Of a DNA stretch of 64,000 nucleotides, positions 61,631 to 64,000 are shown in pieces. The notes under the pieces are model-generated. The model saw nothing but the letters and a program-made list of their open reading frames with translations. It ran no database searches and was not told the origin of the DNA. Position 1 is the stretch's first letter. Each line of letters opens with the position of its first letter. The stretch lies in contig CAOJEH010000006.1 of NCBI GenBank assembly GCA_948434005.1, positions 1 to 64,000 on the forward strand, given 5' to 3'. Source of the DNA: an uncultured Mycoplasmatota bacterium. Lineage in GTDB: Bacteria; Bacillota_I; Bacilli_A; RF39; UBA660. The position numbers and the translations under genes were made by a program.

Positions 61631-61819
61631 TTAAATAATATCTTTTAATCTGTTATAGTCTGCTCTTGATAGAGTAGATCCTTTTCTACAGCTTCTATTG
61701 AATTTAGCTGATTTTTTTCCAGTATTATGTCTACTGCTTGGTTTACCAATTTTAGTAACTTTATTCTTGTTAGTTCTAAATACTTTTTTTGTACCTTTAT
61801 GTGATTTTATTTTTGGCAT
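61631..61819 (-). CDS. rpmI: 50S ribosomal protein L35
   Basis: A 62-residue L35: MPKIKSHKGTKKVFRTNKNK, ending SRADYNRLKDII, very basic. It is the middle gene of infC-rpmI-rplT. Confidence 0.96.
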   Translation of the reverse strand: MPKIKSHKGTKKVFRTNKNKVTKIGKPSSRHNTGKKSAKFNRSCRKGSTLSRADYNRLKDII

Positions 61820-61833
61820 TTAAATTCCTCCTA

Positions 61834-62364
61834 TTACTTATCTTTTTTTGGTTCTAACATCATAGTCATAACTCTACCATCAAGTTTTGGTTGATCTTTT
61901 ACTTCTGCATATTCATTAACTCTTTCGGCAAAGCGCATTAGTACCTCTTTTCCTAATTCAGTATGGGCCATTTGACGACCTTTAAATCTAATTGTTAGTT
62001 TAACACGATCACCTTTTTGTAAATATTTAGTAGCATTTCTAAGTTTTGTTTCGAAATCTCCTACATCTATTACTGGTGATAATCTGAATTCTTTTAATTC
62101 AGACATATTAGCTCTTTGTTTCTTCTGAGCTTCCTTTGCTTTTTTTTGTCTTTCGTAACGATATTTATTATAATCCATTACTTTACAAACCGGTGGATTT
62201 GCATTTGGGCTAATTAGTACTAAATCAAGTGATGCATAAGATGCTAAGGTTTTAGCATCCTCTATTGGTTTTATCCCTACCTGCTCTCCATTTGGGCCAA
62301 TAACTAAAACTTCACGAGCTTTAATTTGCTCGTTAATCATTAAGTTATCATTATTCTTTGCGAT
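61834..62364 (-). CDS. infC: Translation initiation factor IF-3, probable AUC start
   Basis: About 176 residues: LMINEQIKAREVLVIGPNGE, SLDLVLISPNANPPVCKVMD, KRANMSELKEFRLSPVID and RVKLTIRFKGRQMAHTELG. GGAGGTG is followed after 6 bases by ATC GCA AAG; the first in-frame ATG (62379) and GTG lie in or before this SD, so AUC at 62364 is the likely start. A non-AUG start allows IF-3 to repress its own translation, as known for infC with AUU in other bacteria. Confidence 0.93.
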   Translation of the reverse strand: MAKNNDNLMINEQIKAREVLVIGPNGEQVGIKPIEDAKTLASYASLDLVLISPNANPPVCKVMDYNKYRYERQKKAKEAQKKQRANMSELKEFRLSPVIDVGDFETKLRNATKYLQKGDRVKLTIRFKGRQMAHTELGKEVLMRFAERVNEYAEVKDQPKLDGRVMTMMLEPKKDK

Positions 62365-62379
62365 AACTAACACCTCCAT

Positions 62380-62528
62380 AAATTAAGAAAAGTGGATACC
62401 AAATGATATCCACTAAAAAACCTAATAATAATTATAATTCTCATTATTTATTGGCCTTTTACCCATTGCTACTTCATAATTGATAAGCTAATCAGGTGGA
62501 TATCAAAATCGCTTTCCTTTTCTTGACT
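62380..62528 (-). promoter_or_regulatory. infC-rpmI-rplT leader (L20-type attenuator)
   Basis: The ~150-base leader ends in a terminator, AGTGGATATC / GGTATCCACT (62391-62414), with TTTTCTTAATTT. An upstream GATATCCACC (around 62489-62501) is complementary to the first arm of that hairpin and can form an antiterminator. This matches the L20-responsive leader of Firmicutes infC operons. Confidence 0.75.
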
Positions 62529-62534
62529 AGTAAA

Positions 62535-62563
62535 ATTATATGATAAAACTATTAAAAAGTCAA
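62535..62563 (-). promoter_or_regulatory. infC operon promoter
   Basis: -35 TTGACT (62558-62563), 17 bp spacer, -10 TATAAT (62535-62540) on the minus strand; among the best promoters in the window. Confidence 0.85.
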
Positions 62564-62570
62564 CTACTTT

Positions 62571-63770
62571 TTATATTTTTTTCTTTTCTAATAATTTCAT
62601 ATCTTTATTATGTCTATATAGATTTTTGGTCATCTCATATAATTTCATATTATTTAAATGGCCATATGCATAATAGGCTTTCTCCCTTATTCCTATATAA
62701 TTAAATCCCAAATGTTCGTTGACACCTCTTGATAAATAATTAAAATCAAAAACACTACTTAATAAGTTATTATATGTACCATTTGCATACATTTCTTCTA
62801 AAAATAAATCTTTAGCTTCTTTACCAAAACCCTGATTATGTAATTCAGAATATCCAATTACGGTTTCTATATTAGCAGTTTTATTTCTATCATTTTTATT
62901 AAATAACGTGATAGAACCTATTAATTTATTACTACTATCATTTAACATTATTGCATAATTAACTTGTTCCAAATACTCTTTAGCAGCATCAATTGTCCAA
63001 TTGGTTTTAAATTCACCTAAAGGTATTGCTATTTCAGGATTTGACATATATTCTGCAACCACACTTGCTTCCCTACTTATATCTATGCATGAAGGTTTTA
63101 CTAAGCGTATTTTATTACCTATTATAATATTTCTTGTTGTATCAGTATCATTTAGGGTTATTCTTTTCTTTTGACTACTTAAATCAACTGTTCTTTCTGA
63201 TTTGTCTTTTATATATGTAATGTCATTATATATAGTTGGATTACATTCATATAATATTGTATTATCAAACACATCGTCTTTTAATCTAACTGCCTCACTT
63301 TTTGTTGCTATATATCTCATTTGTGATTTTTCACAAATACCCCTAGTTTGTTCAATAACTGCAGGATATTCTAATACTATACTATATAGATTAAGGTAAT
63401 CAAAACAATATTTCATCATCATATTTAGTGATTCTGCACCTTTATTTATTTGATTATTGAAATCAATAGCTGTATCGATTTTAATCCAAATATTACTTCT
63501 TTGATTATTTTGTAATGTATTTGATAAACCTATTAAACCTATAAATTCATTATTACTTTTATCAATAATAGCAAATGCATTTTCTTGTTCATATTGCCTC
63601 ATTTTATCATGAGCTTGCTCCTCAGTAATATTACCATTAATATATTTATCAAAAACAAAATATGAATCATCATCTCTATTACACCATTCCATATATTTTA
63701 AATAATCTTTTTCTACATCTATAGGTGATAAATATACACCAGTTCCTTCCAATTTTTTATAATATGCCAT
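62571..63770 (-). CDS. Tandem GNAT acetyltransferase
   Basis: A 399-residue protein made of two GNAT folds. The first (residues ~1-170) includes AFAIIDKSNNEFIGLIGLSN and INKGAESLNMMMKYCFDYL; the second (~210-385) has GNKIRLVKPSCIDI, IGSITLFNKNDRNKTANIET and the better acetyl-CoA motif ELHNQGFGKEAKDLFLEEMY. The second looks like RimJ/RimL type. The first lacks the typical Q/R-x-x-G-x-G/A signature and may be inactive. Substrate unknown. Confidence 0.85.
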   Translation of the reverse strand: MAYYKKLEGTGVYLSPIDVEKDYLKYMEWCNRDDDSYFVFDKYINGNITEEQAHDKMRQYEQENAFAIIDKSNNEFIGLIGLSNTLQNNQRSNIWIKIDTAIDFNNQINKGAESLNMMMKYCFDYLNLYSIVLEYPAVIEQTRGICEKSQMRYIATKSEAVRLKDDVFDNTILYECNPTIYNDITYIKDKSERTVDLSSQKKRITLNDTDTTRNIIIGNKIRLVKPSCIDISREASVVAEYMSNPEIAIPLGEFKTNWTIDAAKEYLEQVNYAIMLNDSSNKLIGSITLFNKNDRNKTANIETVIGYSELHNQGFGKEAKDLFLEEMYANGTYNNLLSSVFDFNYLSRGVNEHLGFNYIGIREKAYYAYGHLNNMKLYEMTKNLYRHNKDMKLLEKKKI

Positions 63771-63795
63771 ATTATATACCTTCTTTTTTATAATA

Positions 63796-64000
63796 TTATT
63801 TTCTATTATCTACTAATTTTTTACTTTCATATATTTTTCTAAAAACTTTAGATAATTTTACGCATTGTATATCCTTTTCTATTTTTTCATCAGCATTAAA
63901 CTTAGATAATATTTCAGAATATGGATCTTCTAGATTAAAAATAGAACATAGAAGAGTCATTTCTTTTCTACTAGTTGCTATAAATCCGGATTTATCAAGC
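63796..64000 (-). CDS. Partial hypothetical protein at the window edge
   Basis: An open frame of 67 codons enters from the right edge and stops at 63796. It reads LDKSGFIATSRKEMTLLCSI, LEDPYSEILSKFNADEKIEK and ends YESKKLVDNRK. It is helical and charged; not recognised. The start lies outside the window. Confidence 0.5.
   Translation of the reverse strand, partial: LDKSGFIATSRKEMTLLCSIFNLEDPYSEILSKFNADEKIEKDIQCVKLSKVFRKIYESKKLVDNRK

Noticed and set aside
1-64000. CRISPR array, rRNA genes, complete insertion sequences or prophage
   Set aside because: No regularly spaced repeats, no rRNA sequence, and no transposase, integrase or structural phage gene was found on either strand.

Overview
The window is a very AT-rich (roughly one quarter G+C by eye) low-GC Bacillota chromosome segment, almost all transcribed from the minus strand. 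Gene content (SspI-type small acid-soluble spore protein, a GerA/GerC/GerB germinant-receptor operon, a YqfQ-like protein, DacF-like carboxypeptidase, two T-boxes, L20-type leader, DnaB primosome protein, archaeal-type AspRS, phosphoketolase) points to an endospore-forming member of the Bacilli, most like the uncultured gut lineages near Erysipelotrichia/RF39. The standard code fits: UGA is read as stop. That placement is inference from gene content only.

Layout. 1-1735: small accessory genes (Nudix hydrolase between two ~80 bp repeats, truncated GT92-like glycosyltransferase, histidine phosphatase). 1.9-12.3 kb: PP2C-like phosphatase, signal peptidase, rplS, phosphoketolase, two paralogous membrane-anchored proteins, trmD-rimM, TrmH-type methylase, orphan receiver protein, YgjP-type peptidase. 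12.3-18.9 kb: alpha/beta hydrolase, T-box-controlled hisS-aspS, metallopeptidase, queH, ZIP transporter. 18.9-24 kb: small-molecule genes (methyltransferase, PnuC, P-loop protein, SDR, APH-like kinase, RBBP9-like hydrolase, and an MBL gene broken at a G10 tract). 24-31 kb: DacF, zinc-ribbon protein, ABC exporter, transglutaminase-like protein, an ORF6N/PLD-like gene flanked by a duplicated rlmD 3' end, rlmD. 31.1-33.9 kb: compact ger operon on the plus strand. 33.9-43.4 kb: membrane proteins, lipoprotein, DUF1003, two apparently inactive enzyme relatives (alpha/beta hydrolase and iPGM), UDG, ABC exporter with a palindromic operator, DMT permease, S51 peptidase. 43.4-43.9 kb: a candidate type I toxin-antitoxin locus next to tRNA-Arg(CCU). 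44-51.3 kb: HD protein, dnaB, prepilin peptidase and GspF/PilC protein, tcdA, a 6S-like RNA, sspI. 51.3-64 kb: DUF3419 gene broken at an A9 tract, T-box-controlled HAD-pheS-pheT, frr, tsf, rpsB, rplT, rpmI, infC with leader, tandem GNAT protein.

How parts work together. Translation genes dominate and carry visible RNA control: T-boxes before hisS-aspS and the pheST operon, an attenuator-like leader before infC-rpmI-rplT, and a non-AUG infC start. Ribosomal proteins S2 and L20 both end in nearly the same Rho_N/SAP-like tail, which is unusual and links two neighbouring genes. The most self-contained unexplained system is the small hydrophobic-peptide locus at 43.47-43.79 kb, with sense and antisense promoters, a masked Shine-Dalgarno and a long-range 5'-3' mRNA pairing. 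Three genes (23.1, 34.9, 51.3 kb) are split by single-base changes in A or G tracts, which may be assembly error, decay or slippage.
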